Source: Paludibacteraceae bacterium
Lineage (GTDB): Bacteria; Bacteroidota; Bacteroidia; Bacteroidales; Paludibacteraceae
Direction of reading: 5' to 3'
NCBI GenBank assembly: GCA_024399835.1
Contig: JAKSNK010000019.1
Coordinates: 1-32,723, forward strand
Length of the DNA stretch: 32,723 nt
In this document: positions 16,625 through 26,581 of the stretch, piece after piece
Layout: each line of letters opens with the position of its first letter
Numbering within the stretch: the stretch's first letter is position 1
Position numbers and translations under genes: made by a program
Notes under the pieces: model-generated
What the model was told of the DNA's origin: nothing
The model's input: only the letters and a program-made list of their open reading frames with translations
The model's database searches: none

Positions 16625-16653
16625 TACCTATCCACCACTCAACTTTTCAAATT

Positions 16654-18192
16654 ATGCTTATCAAATGTTACACAGCTGCGCTGCAAGGCATCAATGCCGA
16701 ATTGGTTACCGTTGAAATGCATGCCACATCGGGTGTTGATTTTACTTTGGTCGGCTTGCCTGATAATGCCGTTAAGGAGTCCCGTGACCGCATATATGCT
16801 GCCCTGCAGGTCAACGGGTTGCAAACGCCTCGGCGTGCCTTAACTGTCAATATGTCGCCGGCAGACCTTAAAAAAGAGGGCTCTGCATACGATTTGCCGC
16901 TTGCTATCGGCATGTTGGCTGTTACCGAACAGATTCATACCCAATCATTGTCGCAGTTCCTCATGGTGGGTGAGTTGTCCTTGGACGGCTCGTTACAACC
17001 TATTCACGGTGTCCTTCCTATTGCTATGCTGGCAAAGCAGCAGGGTTTTAAGGGCATTATTTTGCCTCAAGCCAATGCGCGTGAGGCGGCTGTCGTGGAC
17101 GGGTTGGAGTGTTATGGGTTGGAGAGTTTGTTGGATGTTATGCGTTTTTTGGAAGGCACGCTCTCTGTTGATGCGTTGCATTTGGATGTGGAATCGGAGT
17201 TTCAGAGTACCGCTTTTCTATCTGACATAGACTTTTCTGATGTGCGTGGACAGGAAAAAGTCCGCAGGGCTATGGAGGTGGCTGCTGCAGGAGGACACAA
17301 TATGCTGATGGTCGGTCCTCCCGGTGCAGGTAAGTCCATGTTAACCAAACGATTGCCGTCCATTCTTCCTCCGCTCACTTTGGACGAAGCACTCGAAACC
17401 ACCAAGATTCATTCGGTCACCGGCTTACTGCCTCAGGGACAGCCCTTGGTCGTTGCGCGACCCTTCCGTTCGCCTCACCATACGATTACCGATGTCGCCC
17501 TTGTTGGTGGCGGGCAGTCGATTCCTAAACCCGGAGAAATATCTCTTGCGCACAATGGTGTGCTCTTCCTGGACGAATTGCCTGAGTTCCACCGCTCTGT
17601 CTTGGAGGTCTTGCGCCAACCTTTGGAAGACCGCAAAATAACCGTCTCGCGCAGTCGCATGTCGGTTGATTATCCTGCTTCTTTTATGCTGGTGGCGGCT
17701 ATGAACCCATGTCCGTGCGGACACTATGGCGACCCCACACACCAATGTACCTGCACGCCGGCACAGGTACATCGCTATAAAGACAAGATAAGCGGACCGC
17801 TATTGGATAGAATAGATATACAATGCGAGATACAAGCCGTTCCTTATGCCATGCTTAAGGATATGCAACCTGGTGAGTCTTCTGCCGTTATCCGTGAGCG
17901 CGTCATTCGTGCCCGCCAGGTTCAAGCGGAACGCTTTGCGGGTACGGCTATTCATTGCAATGCCCAGATGACACCCAAACAGGTTCGTCAGTATTGTCGC
18001 ATTGATGCCACAGGTGACCGGCTATTGGAAGATTCGATGACCAAACTTGGTCTTTCTGCGCGTGCCTACGACCGTATTCTCAAGGTCGCCCGCACGATTG
18101 CCGACCTTGCCGGTAGCGAGAATATCCAACCGTATCACCTAATGGAAGCCATCTCCTACCGCCAACTCGATAAATCTTCGTGGGGAGATTAA
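16654..18192 (+). CDS. comM: YifB/ComM-family AAA+ ATPase (Mg-chelatase-like)
   Basis: A 512-aa ATPase. ComM acts as a hexameric helicase that helps branch migration of incoming DNA during natural transformation. It has an N-terminal ChlI/Lon-like domain (about 1-170), a Walker A GPPGAGKS at 221-228, a Walker B region GVLFLDELPEF, a Cys-rich insert from about 353 (CPCGHYGDPTHQCTC), and a C-terminal Mg_chelatase_C domain from about 395. Length is as expected. It is the last forward gene and converges on sprA with only 13 bp between the two stops. Confidence 0.92.
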   Translation: MLIKCYTAALQGINAELVTVEMHATSGVDFTLVGLPDNAVKESRDRIYAALQVNGLQTPRRALTVNMSPADLKKEGSAYDLPLAIGMLAVTEQIHTQSLSQFLMVGELSLDGSLQPIHGVLPIAMLAKQQGFKGIILPQANAREAAVVDGLECYGLESLLDVMRFLEGTLSVDALHLDVESEFQSTAFLSDIDFSDVRGQEKVRRAMEVAAAGGHNMLMVGPPGAGKSMLTKRLPSILPPLTLDEALETTKIHSVTGLLPQGQPLVVARPFRSPHHTITDVALVGGGQSIPKPGEISLAHNGVLFLDELPEFHRSVLEVLRQPLEDRKITVSRSRMSVDYPASFMLVAAMNPCPCGHYGDPTHQCTCTPAQVHRYKDKISGPLLDRIDIQCEIQAVPYAMLKDMQPGESSAVIRERVIRARQVQAERFAGTAIHCNAQMTPKQVRQYCRIDATGDRLLEDSMTKLGLSARAYDRILKVARTIADLAGSENIQPYHLMEAISYRQLDKSSWGD

Positions 18193-18205
18193 ATTCTCTT
18201 GCAAA

Positions 18206-21200
18206 CTACCTTGTTAGCATCAGTTTGATATTGATGCCGGCATTGTCGTTCTTGATAGGATAGGAAGACGAAATGAGCGGAATAGTGGATTGGTGGTCGT
18301 AGTAGAACTGAATGTTCACTTTCTGCGAAATGACATAGTCGGCACTAATCTTCAGTCCCCATACTTTATTGCCGCTGCTGGCTTGTGTCAGACCTTCTTC
18401 TACTTTACGAAGGAGTGTTGCCACATTCTTATACGAGAAGTCTGCTGTCAGTTTCAGGTCGTTGCTCACTTTGCGTTGACCGCCATTCTTCGTCTTTGCA
18501 GTGAAATGCAAGTCTTTGACCGTATAGCCCGTGCCTACTACTATTTCATCCGTATGCCCTTCGGTAATCTGTACCGAGTTGATGTTGAGTGTCGCGGTAC
18601 GCTGCTTGCGGTACTCGGTCTTGATGAGCAGAGAGTTCTTGAGGGTCATATTCACTCCAATCAACGGAGAGAACGATTCTGTCAAACTGACGGAAGATAT
18701 GTCATACGCACTGCTTGGAACCGGCATTCCCGTTACGGCATCACGACGGAAACCGACGGTCTTGTCGCTGCCGTCACCCGCGCCCAACCATGTCGAATAA
18801 GCAGAGTATGCACCTATTGCATATTTACATGTGTACGCGTGCGTGAGGACAAACGATTTGAAATGCTCTTTGACAGCAGGTATGCGACCCAATCCGTCAA
18901 AGGTTACACTCCAGTTCGGCATTACATGCAGAATATCCATGAAGGGGTTGAAACTGATACGACCTATATCGCGCTTGGTATATGCCGACAGGAATGCAGG
19001 AACGAGTACATCTGCCGAACTACGGCTGACCGAACCTAACGACGGGTCGTATTTCTGCCCGTGGATATGCAGGGTGTCGCTGAAGATTCCCGTCGGGTCT
19101 TTGGTCGGGTAATACACATCGCGATAGCGCTCCTCCAAACGATTAACCATCGCAGTACGATTCTCCAAGAACCTGTCAAAAGTGACGGAGGCAAAGTTGT
19201 CACTCGATTTGCCAATACGCTCAAAGGCAGTCGCAATAGCGACTTGAGTGATATTGTATGACCCGGTCATATTGTCTTGCAAAATACAATTGTTCCGGTC
19301 TTGACTGTCAAAGGCGTACAATAGAGATGACGAACGGGCTTCGTAGCGTTTGCCGTTGACTTGCACTTTGAATCCGGGGAAGGGTTCAAGGGTTATCTTG
19401 ACATCAAAATCGGATGTGCTTGCCATCGTGGCGGGTTGCGATATACTGTCGCTCAGAGCCAACCAACCGTTATCACGCGCTTTGTCCATATAGTCGGACG
19501 GATAAAAACCGAAGGCAAAATCCCATCCGGGTGCATAAGTGGAGCCACTGATATGCTCTTGACCGAAGAAACCGATTTGCGGATAGAAACCGGGCACGGT
19601 AAGAGCATCCGTCTTGCGATAGGTGACTTGGACGCGACGAATCATTGTTCCGAAATAAGCAGCAAAGTCCATTGCCTGTTCGGCTGCCGTGCGTTCATTG
19701 GGGTTCTTGCTCGAAATGGCAATCGTTACATTGTTGGCAGAAACGGCAGGCGTAATGGTTACTTTCTTGCCGTCACTATTGGCTTTAAACTTGATATGAA
19801 CGGCTTTGCCTTTTTCATCGGTTGCAGTAATGATGAGACCGGTGGAATTGAGATTGTGGGTCAATTCGATCGGTTTGCCCTTTTCCAAAGTGACGGTTTC
19901 CGAGTAAGTCTTCGGACGGAACGGACGGCGTGCCGTTCTGCCGGACATACGCTGATTGAGTTGCTTCCAATACTTCGATTTGCCGTATAAGGTCTCAAAG
20001 TTGGCTTGACCGTCCACTTGCCATGAGCGGGACGACTGCGCCGTGTTACCGAAATTGGTGGCGGACGAACTCATGGCGGTACGGTTCCATGTGTAAGTTC
20101 CGTTGTAGGAGGCATTGGCGGTGAGCCAGTCCATATACGGAATGCGGTTGAATGGAACAGCCCAAGTAGCAGTAAAGACTTGCTGATAAGTATAAGGCGT
20201 GCCCCAAGTCTTCATACTGCGACGGACGGTGTCACGCCATGCTTCGTAGTAGTCGTTAGAGAAATTATAGTCACGGATAACCTCCGGTGTATAGAGTCCT
20301 TCGTCCACAGTGGAGTTCATTGCCGTGTGGAAGGAGAACTTCATGTTTTTAGTCAGGTTGTATTTGAAATCAAATGTGCGGTCCCAAGTGAAGTCCTTGC
20401 TGTAACTCATGTCTTTGTTGGTTGGCTCACCGGCTTGCACAGCATTAAAGTCGCGCATCTTGAGTTCGGTATAAGTACGCCGCATATCCGTATTGAACGA
20501 CCACGATTGGGGCAAGTAATAGATGTTAAATTCGGATAGAATCTTCGCTTTCTGTACTTTCTCTATTTTCTTGAAGGGTTCCCACGGCTTCGGGTTAAAT
20601 GAATAGGAGTAATTGAACGATCCCCTGTGTTCGGTGGTCAGGTCGCGTTCTATCTCGGGCGAGCGTTGCTCCTGCTTGTTGTATGCCACGGAAACGGTAA
20701 AGTTGGCAGGGTCATAGAACATGTCTTTCTTTTTGGAATGAATATCCACTTTCAGATTCGTCAAACTCCATGATGTACTGGTCTGAACGGTATTTGCCAT
20801 GTTCTTGATAGAGTCTTTTTCCTCTTCTGTGGAATAAGTCTCAAGCGACTCTTTGAGTTTGATATCCGTGTCGGTCGGGTCGTACTTGGGTGAATTGATG
20901 TTTTGCGAGTAGCTGGCATAGAGAGGTATGTGCAGATGCGCTTTCTCGGGGAACAGTCGCCCTGCCTCAAGTGCCGCACTGACTTGGAATTGGTAGTAAT
21001 TGTCCATGTTGCGGTTTTGGACATTGCTCTCGATACTACCGAAACCGGCAGTCTCTACTCGCCCTGCCATATTGAGTTGTGCGATGTCGCTAATACCTAT
21101 TCCGATGTTGGCAGTGGCAGCCATACCGCCTTCCTCGTTAAATTCGCTCAGCCGCAGTTCGTTTACCCATACTTCACCGCTTAGAGTAGTGCTCTTGCTT

Positions 21201-24200
21201 TCCGTCGAAATGCCGTTACGGTTGCGCACACCGATAACGATGTATTCTACATCTTCCAGTGTCGGGTTACCCATAACGGTAATGCGGTTGGCAGGTTTGC
21301 CGTTGGCTTCGTCATAGATGGAATAGGGTTTGGTGTTGCTTACATTGATATCGCCCGAGCGTTTGGCTTTGTTGCGGGCAGTCTTAGCATTGGTAAGTGC
21401 CGTGAACGGGAAATCAATGTTATTGCCGGGTTTCCATACGGCTTCACGGTCAGCCAGATTGTCGTTGTCATAATTTGTGCCGGCAGGAGTAACGGACAGC
21501 GGCACCTCATATTCGTAGTAGTTGGAAGTCATGTCTGTTCCCAACCGGATGAAACATGACAACTCCCCGTCTTGCAATTCTCTTTCGCCGGGAATGGCTT
21601 CTGCGTGTACAAACATCTTGAGTTGTTTATAATTACGCATATCCATAGTGGTGGCTTTATAGACGGCACGGGCATTGTTGTACTCAAGGTCGTGTACGCG
21701 CAATACGAGTGCTTGCTCGTCCTGTGAAATCAATTGTGCCTGTCCGGGGTCGGTCTGCCGGCTAATGCCGGGAGGAAGCACATAATTGACAGGTGAACGC
21801 TTGCCGTCCTGCTCAATGGAGACTGCCTGCACATCCAGCGAAGACATGGAGGAGGGCAGTGTCGTATTGTAGAGGTCATTGCGCTCGTCGTTGTATAACC
21901 CTTTCGTGTAGTTACGCCATTCGCCGCGCACCAAGTCCATTGTAGCGAAACGCAAAGTGGTGGTATCTTCACACTCTGTCATATATAGACGCATAAAACG
22001 AATAGACTTGAAGTTGCGTATGCCTCCTATGCGACGGCACGAAGAGGAATCTCCCTTGAGAGGAATCTTAAATTTATACCAAGTCACCTGCTCCGTATTG
22101 CCGTTCTTGAGAGTTACATTGGTAACCATTTTTTCGGAAATGAACCGGCTGCGGAGTTCCTGCCCGGGTTCCGATTGCAAATCTACTTCGTATTCATAAT
22201 ACTTCTCGTATTCCCCGAGTGTATTGTCATGGTTGATGTCTTCGATATCAGGTGTTAGGGTAGAGGCAGTTCCATATTCCATTCCGGACGATTCGGGCGA
22301 GTTGCCCTCCGTGCCGTTATAGTGCTTGTATCGATTAAGAATAGATGTCTGTGCTTCATCGTAATCATCCCCGCGGTAGTAATGGTAGTTATCGCCGGCA
22401 GGGTCATTGAACGGCGAATACGGGTCGGCTTGCCAACGACGGACAGTTGTGGCATCCGTGACGACAGTACGCATGTGGGCAGCGTAGTTCTTGTAGGTGT
22501 CAAACGAGCGTTCCTGGTCAGTGCTTAATCCGTCCAGTCCGACATCCTGTACATCGCGTGCTCCGGGTTCGTTGCTGAAGGCAATAGTGGTACTTGTGGT
22601 ACGAGGTACACGACCCCAAACGGTGGTTTCCACCATGTTCTCATCCTCGGCATTGATAGGCAAACCGTGCTCAAAACTCTTCTTGCCGTCGCGCAATATA
22701 TCTTCGCTCACATCTCCCAAGTTGAGATAAATCTTGGCATGTTGGAAATTGTTGTTGGTCAAATGGGGGTCCATCAACCAAAACTCGATATACTCAATAT
22801 TGGCGCGTTCAAAGTCTGTATTGTCCAGTCGCCGCATCATACCGCCCCAACGGGAAGCAGGGTTGGTCAAGTCTCCCTTGTCATCGTATTGCCCATCGCC
22901 GGTAAATACATTGTATGGACCGCGTTCTTTGGGATAGAGGGTCAGGTTGAGTATGCTGAGTCGCGTGTCTTCATTGGCAAGGGACTCTTTGTTGGGGAAT
23001 AACTCTTGCTGATAAACGATACGCGTACGGTGATCGGACAGGGCATTGATATCGTCCTTGATATGTGCGGGAGTATTGGTTTGCGGATGACCGAAGATAG
23101 GATCGACGATGTACCAGTTCAGCAACGCGCGGTTCTTGCCGTACTCGACATTGTTGCTCATGTTCGATTCTGCAAAACGGCTGGGGGTTGAACTGAGGAA
23201 CCAGTTGCTGGGGTAATGCACATCAATAGCAGTAGTTGTGGACTCAAAATCGTCTATATAACTGGTACCTTCCGCTCCTACATCTTTGGTGTGCCCGGGT
23301 ATGAGGTGTGCAAATTCGGCACCTATTTGGAATGTACTGGGTGCAGTAGCCGTTATCCATGGTACTTTGTCCAGCAGATTGGTCAGCCACATCATGTTGG
23401 TCTTGTAGGCAAGATTCAGTCCCCATATTGTATTGGCAAGCGGTTCGCTGCCGGCATTGACTTTCGTGGTCAGCGGGGTCTCACGCAGGTGCATCAGCGT
23501 ACCGCCTATGGAAAAGTCTTTGCTAAAGTCGTATTGGAGGTGCAGACCATATAGTCCTTTGCGCTGCATGCCAAAGGTGGACTGGTTCTCCAGTTGCACA
23601 TTGATGTTCGTGCCGGCTTCAATCAGCGATTGATTGAGAATGGTAACTATACCCATGGTGTAATCCACGGTATAATCTACATTTTCCACCAAAGTGGCAC
23701 CGCCGGCGGTTACTGTCACGCTTCCGCGAGGGATGTTCATGGCATTAAGGCGAATCTCGCTACTGTTCGACCCCTGGTACTTACCGGCTAATACGAATTT
23801 GTTCTTCTCACTCATCTCCTGTGCTACGACGAGTGTGGAGTCGTATAGTTCTTGGAAACAGTACTTGTCTATGAGTGCTTTATTGGTGAGTGTGGAGTCC
23901 AATTGCTTGGCAAGGTGGCTACCGAACGGCTCCAATACCGGGAAGATGATTCTACCCATACTGCTCAATGCCGTGTACCCTTCCACATAGTCAAACCGTC
24001 CGTCGGGGTAGGGGTTGTTGCGTTGGTCCAGGCGGTCGGCATTCAGCACACGAATCAGTTGTTTGCCTTTCGTGCGCTGACCTTCCGGCAAGTATTGCAC
24101 TTCCTGTCCGATGGAGTCGTTACGGTATTTGACATAGAGTTCAAATTTCTCCGCCGTCATACTGCTGGCACCGAGTGAATAGATGTTCTTCATCATCAGG

Positions 24201-25678
24201 TGCCAAGCGCCATAGTGCTCTTTCTCACGCCCGATTAACGGTATAGGAGCGGTGTTGCTACTGCGCAACATCTTCAGAATCAAGTTTGGCGCGCGCCTGC
24301 CGTCCTGAATGTCTCCGGATTGATTTTGGTCGGACGAGAATTCACCCACTTGATAAACTTTACCGCCATAGGTATATTCGTATGCTACGGCAAGAACTTC
24401 GTCTTGCTGTAGTGCCGATTTCAAAGAAATGTATCCTAACGCGGCATTCAGTGTATATTCGCTGGGAGACAACAAACGGGCAGACTCGATTTTGTCATAG
24501 TCCTCACCGCCGGTGAAGTCGTGCCCCTGACTGCTCCATACTTGTGCTTGACCTTGCAACCACGAGGTGGCGCTCTGTATGTCGCGCACTTCGGGTTGGT
24601 CTTTGACTAATCCGTATAGTTCATTGACTCCGTTATAGGGCAACAACTTATTGTCATTAATGCGGAAATAGGTGTCCAACAGGTGTTCGGGATGTCCTTC
24701 GCCCAAGTCGGCAAAGGCAATAATGTTGCGGGCTTGGTCAAACTGGGCGCGCTTGTTGGTTACCCATACTTCGATACGGTTGATGGTAATACCTCCTGTC
24801 ACATACGGCAGGGTGCGCATGGCGTTTTCGTAGTTGTCGCGGAAGTAGTATCCCAGAAAGAAGTGCTTGTTCTCGTCGTAATTATCGGCTTGTACTTCAA
24901 ACTTGGTCATTTGCGCGCCGCCTTCCGACGATGCCGATTGCGTTTGACTGTTCTGCTGACTAATCAACCCCTGCACGGACAAGCGACCGAATTTCAACTC
25001 TGTTTTTATACCGAATAGTGCCTGACTTCCTTTAATCAAACTTGAATTGAGGTCTAAAGTCACATTACCTGCCTGAATAGATTGAATGATATCGTCTTCT
25101 TCGCCTTTGTAAGCGATTTTTACATTCTGCTGGTCGGCGGCAAAACTGGCTTCGGTGTTGTAATTCATTTGCAATCCCAAACGAGTGCCGACTGCTCCGT
25201 TTACATTGAGTTGAATTTTCTCGTCAAAGTCAAAGATGTTGTTGTTACGGCTGCGGAGTGTGAGCGAAGGATTATCCACATATTGGTGCTTAAATCCGAA
25301 CAGCAGTTCCGCACTACCTTGCAGCTTGAGTTGTACGCCGCCGGGACCGAACACTTTGTCCGCCGGACCGATATTGAATTTCATATCGGTAATGTCAAAC
25401 TTCTTTTCGTTGTCGTGTTCGACCTCGCTGATTTTTTGTTGCCAATAGCGGTGAATAAACTGCTTTTCGGAATATGCTTTGTATTCGTCAGGCGACATTA
25501 AGCAGGGAGTGGTAACATCCAAATTTCCTATTCGGGTATGCACTACATAGTACCCTGTGGAGGGTTGATATTCCACCACAGAAGTCGTATTGTCGGGCAT
25601 GTTGGGCAGGGTTTGAATCTCTTGTGCCAACAGACCCAATGGCATTATCAATAGCAATATGAATGTCTTAATTCTCAA
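18206..25678 (-). CDS. sprA: T9SS outer-membrane translocon SprA (Sov)
   Basis: A giant beta-barrel of 2,490 aa, matching the roughly 2,400-2,500 aa of SprA/Sov. It forms the outer-membrane pore of the type IX secretion system through which folded cargo with C-terminal sorting domains leaves the cell. A signal peptide is present (MRIKTFILLLIMPLGLLAQ). Diagnostic early blocks are NIGPADKVFGPGGVQLKLQG, 'SAELLFGFKHQYVDNPSL' and GTRLGLQMNYNTEASFAADQ. The reading frame is intact throughout. It starts 15 bp after the ruvA stop, the usual Bacteroidota pairing, so it should be driven by the ruvA promoter. Other T9SS parts (PorK/L/M/N, PorV) are not in the window. Confidence 0.97.
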   Translation of the reverse strand: MRIKTFILLLIMPLGLLAQEIQTLPNMPDNTTSVVEYQPSTGYYVVHTRIGNLDVTTPCLMSPDEYKAYSEKQFIHRYWQQKISEVEHDNEKKFDITDMKFNIGPADKVFGPGGVQLKLQGSAELLFGFKHQYVDNPSLTLRSRNNNIFDFDEKIQLNVNGAVGTRLGLQMNYNTEASFAADQQNVKIAYKGEEDDIIQSIQAGNVTLDLNSSLIKGSQALFGIKTELKFGRLSVQGLISQQNSQTQSASSEGGAQMTKFEVQADNYDENKHFFLGYYFRDNYENAMRTLPYVTGGITINRIEVWVTNKRAQFDQARNIIAFADLGEGHPEHLLDTYFRINDNKLLPYNGVNELYGLVKDQPEVRDIQSATSWLQGQAQVWSSQGHDFTGGEDYDKIESARLLSPSEYTLNAALGYISLKSALQQDEVLAVAYEYTYGGKVYQVGEFSSDQNQSGDIQDGRRAPNLILKMLRSSNTAPIPLIGREKEHYGAWHLMMKNIYSLGASSMTAEKFELYVKYRNDSIGQEVQYLPEGQRTKGKQLIRVLNADRLDQRNNPYPDGRFDYVEGYTALSSMGRIIFPVLEPFGSHLAKQLDSTLTNKALIDKYCFQELYDSTLVVAQEMSEKNKFVLAGKYQGSNSSEIRLNAMNIPRGSVTVTAGGATLVENVDYTVDYTMGIVTILNQSLIEAGTNINVQLENQSTFGMQRKGLYGLHLQYDFSKDFSIGGTLMHLRETPLTTKVNAGSEPLANTIWGLNLAYKTNMMWLTNLLDKVPWITATAPSTFQIGAEFAHLIPGHTKDVGAEGTSYIDDFESTTTAIDVHYPSNWFLSSTPSRFAESNMSNNVEYGKNRALLNWYIVDPIFGHPQTNTPAHIKDDINALSDHRTRIVYQQELFPNKESLANEDTRLSILNLTLYPKERGPYNVFTGDGQYDDKGDLTNPASRWGGMMRRLDNTDFERANIEYIEFWLMDPHLTNNNFQHAKIYLNLGDVSEDILRDGKKSFEHGLPINAEDENMVETTVWGRVPRTTSTTIAFSNEPGARDVQDVGLDGLSTDQERSFDTYKNYAAHMRTVVTDATTVRRWQADPYSPFNDPAGDNYHYYRGDDYDEAQTSILNRYKHYNGTEGNSPESSGMEYGTASTLTPDIEDINHDNTLGEYEKYYEYEVDLQSEPGQELRSRFISEKMVTNVTLKNGNTEQVTWYKFKIPLKGDSSSCRRIGGIRNFKSIRFMRLYMTECEDTTTLRFATMDLVRGEWRNYTKGLYNDERNDLYNTTLPSSMSSLDVQAVSIEQDGKRSPVNYVLPPGISRQTDPGQAQLISQDEQALVLRVHDLEYNNARAVYKATTMDMRNYKQLKMFVHAEAIPGERELQDGELSCFIRLGTDMTSNYYEYEVPLSVTPAGTNYDNDNLADREAVWKPGNNIDFPFTALTNAKTARNKAKRSGDINVSNTKPYSIYDEANGKPANRITVMGNPTLEDVEYIVIGVRNRNGISTESKSTTLSGEVWVNELRLSEFNEEGGMAATANIGIGISDIAQLNMAGRVETAGFGSIESNVQNRNMDNYYQFQVSAALEAGRLFPEKAHLHIPLYASYSQNINSPKYDPTDTDIKLKESLETYSTEEEKDSIKNMANTVQTSTSWSLTNLKVDIHSKKKDMFYDPANFTVSVAYNKQEQRSPEIERDLTTEHRGSFNYSYSFNPKPWEPFKKIEKVQKAKILSEFNIYYLPQSWSFNTDMRRTYTELKMRDFNAVQAGEPTNKDMSYSKDFTWDRTFDFKYNLTKNMKFSFHTAMNSTVDEGLYTPEVIRDYNFSNDYYEAWRDTVRRSMKTWGTPYTYQQVFTATWAVPFNRIPYMDWLTANASYNGTYTWNRTAMSSSATNFGNTAQSSRSWQVDGQANFETLYGKSKYWKQLNQRMSGRTARRPFRPKTYSETVTLEKGKPIELTHNLNSTGLIITATDEKGKAVHIKFKANSDGKKVTITPAVSANNVTIAISSKNPNERTAAEQAMDFAAYFGTMIRRVQVTYRKTDALTVPGFYPQIGFFGQEHISGSTYAPGWDFAFGFYPSDYMDKARDNGWLALSDSISQPATMASTSDFDVKITLEPFPGFKVQVNGKRYEARSSSLLYAFDSQDRNNCILQDNMTGSYNITQVAIATAFERIGKSSDNFASVTFDRFLENRTAMVNRLEERYRDVYYPTKDPTGIFSDTLHIHGQKYDPSLGSVSRSSADVLVPAFLSAYTKRDIGRISFNPFMDILHVMPNWSVTFDGLGRIPAVKEHFKSFVLTHAYTCKYAIGAYSAYSTWLGAGDGSDKTVGFRRDAVTGMPVPSSAYDISSVSLTESFSPLIGVNMTLKNSLLIKTEYRKQRTATLNINSVQITEGHTDEIVVGTGYTVKDLHFTAKTKNGGQRKVSNDLKLTADFSYKNVATLLRKVEEGLTQASSGNKVWGLKISADYVISQKVNIQFYYDHQSTIPLISSSYPIKNDNAGINIKLMLTR

Positions 25679-25693
25679 TTTCGTCTTTCCCCT

Positions 25694-26296
25694 TTATAGC
25701 ATCTTGAGTGCCTCGCGAATGATTTGTTCTACGGGGGCAGAAGGAGTTTGTTTCAGTATCTTGTCCACTACTTTACCGCTGGCTGCTGCGGCAAATCCTA
25801 ACATGGTCAGCGCGCTGACTGCCTCGTCCTTGATAGGACTGCTTTCTACAGGGAATAATTCTCCTGCCAGAGTTTCGTTGCCGTCACCAAGATCTATTTT
25901 GAGAATCTTGTCTTTCAGATCGACAATGATTCGTTGTGCGGTTTTAGGACCAAGACCTTTGACTTGTCCGAGGGCGCGTGCATTGGCGGTAGCGATGATT
26001 TGCCGCAATTCGGCTGCCGTATATGCCGACATGATGAGCCGGGCGGTATTGCCGCCTATGCCGCTGACGCTGGTGAGTTGCAGAAAGATTTCACGCTCGG
26101 CTTTGGTCATAAAACCGAATAAATCGTGAGTATCTTCGCGAATAATCTCCGTGATAAATAACTTTGCCGTTTTTTTATCAATCAGTGCCGAATAGATAGG
26201 CAAAGCGATGTTGATGGAATAACCTACGCCGCCTGCTTCGAGTACGGCATAAGTGGGATTTAGTTCTGCTACCGGTCCTGTAATATAATCAATCAT
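25694..26296 (-). CDS. ruvA: Holliday junction DNA helicase subunit RuvA
   Basis: A 200-aa protein that binds four-way DNA junctions and loads the RuvB motor. It begins MIDYITGPVAELNPTYAVLE (OB domain), then has two helix-hairpin-helix motifs (TSVSGIGGNTARLI and GQVKGLGPKTAQRI) and a C-terminal RuvB-contacting domain ending EQIIREALKML. ATG at 26296 gives the standard family length. A longer frame to 26335 would start upstream of the predicted transcription start. It is cotranscribed with sprA. Confidence 0.96.
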   Translation of the reverse strand: MIDYITGPVAELNPTYAVLEAGGVGYSINIALPIYSALIDKKTAKLFITEIIREDTHDLFGFMTKAEREIFLQLTSVSGIGGNTARLIMSAYTAAELRQIIATANARALGQVKGLGPKTAQRIIVDLKDKILKIDLGDGNETLAGELFPVESSPIKDEAVSALTMLGFAAAASGKVVDKILKQTPSAPVEQIIREALKML

Positions 26297-26332
26297 AGTA
26301 CATGCGAGCGCGCATTCGCGCAAATTAGACCA

Positions 26333-26363
26333 CAAAGATACAATTTTTTTTTGGCATACGCAA
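26333..26363 (-). promoter_or_regulatory. ruvA-sprA promoter
   Basis: On the reverse strand, TTG (26363-26361), a 20-bp spacer and TATCTTTG (26340-26333) fit the consensus. The start of transcription should be near 26327, about 30 nt before the ruvA ATG. The -33 block reads TTGCGTATGCCAA, identical to that of the kinase operon. Confidence 0.75.
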
Positions 26364-26398
26364 ATAATTAGGGCACTAAATAGATTTTTAATCTATAG
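26351..26398 (-). repeat. 48-bp inverted repeat, left copy (promoter upstream module)
   Basis: Read on the reverse strand, this matches 29701-29748 on the forward strand at 46 of 48 positions. It includes the -33 element of ruvA and a perfect 17-bp palindrome (26380-26396, ATAGATT-AAA-AATCTAT on the reverse strand) placed 16 bp upstream of the TTG. Outside the repeat lies a T-tract of 7 bases. Confidence 0.85.
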
Positions 26399-26443
26399 AA
26401 GAGTCATTTTTGATGCGGTTGCCATGAAAAAGTGCAGAAAAAT

Positions 26444-26474
26444 TTGGTTGTTTGCAAAAAAAGTTGTACCTTTG
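26444..26474 (+). promoter_or_regulatory. Promoter upstream of the Fic remnant
   Basis: TTG at 26444-26446, a 20-bp spacer and TACCTTTG at 26467-26474 match the consensus. It would transcribe the short open frame at 26582 through a leader of about 100 nt that carries the direct repeat described separately. Confidence 0.6.
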
Positions 26475-26549
26475 CACGAAATGATAAGATTAATGCGGTG
26501 AATAGAAAAAACATCGTAATCTTTGCAAAGTATGATAAGATTAGCATGG
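26471..26549 (+). repeat. Direct repeat pair around ATGATAAGATTA
   Basis: TTTGCA-N4-ATGATAAGATTA occurs at 26471-26492 and again at 26522-26543, exactly 51 bp apart, with similar following bases. The first copy overlaps the promoter -7 box. It could be a duplicated promoter/leader segment or paired regulatory sites. Confidence 0.65.
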
Positions 26550-26581
26550 TTTTTGTAGTCATTCAATAAAAAAGTACGACT

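Noticed and set aside
18290-25501. Many forward open frames opposite sprA (for example 18290-19039 and 23216-23554)
   Set aside because: They are antisense shadows of an intact SprA reading frame, contain no recognisable domains and have no promoters.
26297-26335. Upstream extension of ruvA (MWSNLRECALACT)
   Set aside because: It begins upstream of the predicted transcription start and adds residues not found in RuvA. The ATG at 26296 gives the normal 200 aa.
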